Shown here one piece after another: positions 61,681 through 64,000 of a DNA stretch of 64,000 nt (positions are counted from its first letter, which is position 1; every line of letters starts with the position of its first letter). The DNA is from Sanderia malayensis. Taxonomy: Eukaryota > Cnidaria > Scyphozoa > Semaeostomeae > Pelagiidae. Location: positions 3,391,080 through 3,455,079 of the forward strand of contig RQOL01000466.1 of assembly GCA_013076295.1 (NCBI GenBank). Direction: 5' to 3'. The notes under the pieces were generated by a model. It had not been told where the DNA came from. It saw only the letters and a list, made by a program, of their open reading frames with translations, and did no database searches. The translations under genes were made by a program, and so were the position numbers.

Positions 61681-63473
61681 GGTGACAAAATCCTGTGTGA
61701 TTACTGAACAAAATCTTGCTTAAAGGCAAGATGGAAGAATTGTTTCACAGAAGGCCTTCTGTGAAATAAAAAAAGGAAGAAATTTTTCCTGCCCTCGCTT
61801 TAGTGCGGAAATGAAAAATCCTCGAAAGAGGCTCACCTTTATTACGTCATAGATGTATACAAACAAAAGACTTGGAAATATGTTTCCTGAAAGGCCTTCC
61901 AGGTCAGAAAAGAATAAATAAAAAAGTAACAAAAAATAATTAGACCAGCATTTCTCTCATTCCTTCTTGCAAACGTCAAACGTTAAGGTATTACACAATT
62001 GTACAAAAAATTGTACAAAAGTTTTAGGACGAAAGCTATTTTGACAAAACGAAATAAGAAATTTATTCAAAAAAATGTACCCATTTTTCTCGATTTTTTC
62101 CTTCATCATACGTTCCCGCACAGAATAATAAATATCTGGTTTGTATTGCATCAATACTTGGAACCCCAAACCTGAATCTAGGCACTTTACCTGTTCTCCA
62201 AACCAGTGACTTACTATAGTGGTCCACAATTGAGGTCAAAGTTCAAAAATCCAAGATGAGAAGTTTAGTGAAATTTGGTATTTAAGTAGTATTAGACCAA
62301 TTTTAGCCTTCTGATCATTTTGAGACAAGTTTCAGCTCTCTAGGACAATCGGTTCAAAAGTTGGTCCCGACGGGTGGCTGCAACAAGTGAATTACTTTAT
62401 CTAAACTCCATGAACGCTAAAATTCCCAAAATGACATTTTGAAATAGACCGAAAAAGAACTCACAAGGAGTCGAGTTATTCTAAATATGTCCTACTGATC
62501 ACTTTGAAACAATTTCCAGCTCCCTAGGAGGAATGGTTCAAGTTTTGGTGGACCAATATGGCTTAAAGTGTACGAAACGATAAAGGGAATAAGGGTGTCT
62601 AAACTTTGATAACATATATTTGCGGATCGTGAAAAAAATTGCACGTAATAATGTAGTATATAAGTTTTATAATAAATGGAAAAATAGGCTCAAGAATACA
62701 AACTCTGAAATCGATTGAAAATGACTCAAAGATAGTCAAGTTTTGTTAAATAGTCTTTTGATCATTTGGAGACATTTCCAAGCCGTCTAGGACAAATGGC
62801 TCAAAAATTAGATTAGTCTACTTGCACAATTATGGCTGACACGCAACGCAAGGTTATTGGTGTACCATCAGCTAAAAACCTTTTACCTGTTGATAACTCT
62901 TTCAAACCATTATGCAACAATCAAGTCATGGCTGGGTTATTCTTTTGTCTAGTGAAACCATTGTGAACGTTTTGCCCTCATAACAAAAAAACTTACCATT
63001 ACACACCGATGAACAGCCAAACCCAAGTTCAAAGCAAGAGAAGAATGTTTTGAGTCAGCCATTCTGTAATGCTACATAGGATTTAATTTGGCAAGCTAAC
63101 TCGCCCCTGCGGAGGCTACTGCACAGGGGACACATGACTTGAGATGTTTTGTAAAATGGGGTGGGGTGTTGCATAAATTTTTCATAATGTGTCTGGCGAA
63201 AACCACTGTAAAAGTTGTGCGCTCATAACAAAAAGGTCCCACCAACCGATCAACCACAATCCCAGATTCAAAACAATTGCATTGAATTGGCAATGAAATC
63301 CCAACATTGATGCATTCCTTGAAACGTCGTTAAGCGCATTGCATGTGCGCTGTTTTATGATTTAATAATACATTTCACAGAGTGGAAGGAAACAGTTGGC
63401 ACTTTGTTTTATATCGCCTAGATTCTAAAAGTGGCAAGAATAAGACATCCTAACTGGCCTGTTAGATACAATA
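61681..63473. promoter_or_regulatory. Divergent intergenic region, ABCF2 and MFSD12
   Basis: 1.8 kb between divergent start codons. A perfect 24-bp palindrome lies at 61743-61766, close to the ABCF2 start. Copies of the 184-bp repeat family lie at 62309-62830. Two diverged direct repeats start near 62957 and 63190 (sharing CTCATAACAAAAA and nearby words). The rest should hold the two promoters. Confidence 0.5.
62309..62830 (+). repeat. Dispersed copies of the 184-bp repeat family
   Basis: 62309-62455 is nearly identical to the NOSTRIN intron repeat and crosses a unit junction, so it derives from a tandem array. Two older copies of its core (TGATCATTTTGAGACA ... CTAGGACAA) follow near 62496 and 62756. 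Confidence 0.85.
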
Positions 63474-63991
63474 ATGCCGTGGAAAATATTTCAGAAACTT
63501 TGCTCTTCAAAATCCACAAGAGATGACAGAGGTCTTCGCTTGCCTTTCATGCAAAAACTATTCTACGGTGTTGGTCATGTTTTCAACGATTTGTGTGCCA
63601 ACTGTTGGTTCAGTTATTTGCTGTTGTACATGACCAAAGTTGTTTCACTTTCCAATGCAAGTGCCGGCCTTGTATTATTAATTGGGCAAGTCTCAGATGC
63701 AATATTCACGCCTTTCATTGGCTATGGTTGTGACAAGACCAATGTGAAATGCTACGGAAGACGAAAACTCTGGCATTTGATAGGCACATTTTGTGTTCTG
63801 TTGTCCTTTCCTTTCATCTTCAACCTGTGCATGAATTGTGAGAATGCATCGACCACGATTCTGCTTGTTTATTATTCTGGATTTGTCATCGTTTTCGTAT
63901 TTGGATGGGCATCTGTGCAGATATCTCATCTTTCGCTCATACCTGAAATCGCCCGGAAAATCAGCGAAAAAGTTGAACTCAATGCGATTCG
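63474..63991 (+). CDS. MFSD12: MFSD12 (lysosomal/melanosomal cysteine transporter), first exon
   Basis: The first coding exon of a 12-helix major facilitator of the glycoside-pentoside-hexuronide type; the rest lies beyond the window. MFSD12 imports cysteine into lysosomes and melanosomes. The 172 residues seen match family landmarks: KLFYGVGHVFNDLCANCWFSYLLLY (split as YGVGH, NDLCA, YLLLY), LIGQVSD, GYGCDKT, GRRKLWHLIGT, FGWASVQISHLSLIPE and EKVELNAIR. The exon ends in a GTAAGT donor at 63992 in phase 2. The ATG precedes a short Lys/Ser-rich N-terminus. Human MFSD12 has the same splice position context (HEKVELTALR). Confidence 0.93.
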
Positions 63992-64000
63992 GTAAGTTTT

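Overview
This is animal nuclear DNA. It is AT-rich, every long gene but one is split into many small exons with GT..AG introns, and the products are metazoan: a class I myosin of the MYO1D type, the F-BAR/SH3 protein NOSTRIN, a ZYG11 degron receptor, selenoprotein O with a selenocysteine codon, and MFSD12. Introns are short and genes lie about 5-6 kb apart, which suggests a compact invertebrate genome. I cannot name the phylum. I rebuilt coding exons by eye from splice signals and reading phase. For all eleven complete genes the exon lengths sum to an exact multiple of three, which supports the models.

Layout. 0-4.7 kb (+): two tandem Ser/Thr protein kinases, the first cut by the window edge. 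5.9-15.1 kb (+): MYO1D. 16.3-21.7 kb (+): NOSTRIN. 22.9-24.9 kb (-): a single-domain IspD/CRPPA cytidylyltransferase. 25.4-34.8 kb: a gene-free repeat island, made of a ~6 kb inverted repeat whose spacer lies in a purine/pyrimidine tract, a third copy of its outer unit, and a 140-bp satellite carrying TTAGGG-type telomeric hexamers. 35.3-37.8 kb (-): a water-type aquaporin. 39.5-48.0 kb (-): SELENOO, 18 exons, with an intronless class A GPCR nested in its last large intron. 48.7-54.5 kb (-): ZYG11-type CUL2 substrate receptor. 55.0-57.2 kb (+): a small PTB-domain protein. 57.3-61.7 kb (-): ABCF2, convergent with the PTB gene with only 41 bp between the stop codons. 63.5 kb to the end (+): first coding exon of MFSD12.

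The genes are ordinary, unrelated housekeeping or cell-biology genes, and no operon logic is apparent. The unusual part is the 25-35 kb island. It also has small mobile-element footprints nearby: two foldback elements with 6-bp target duplications, an hAT-like MITE, and a dispersed 184-bp repeat family.
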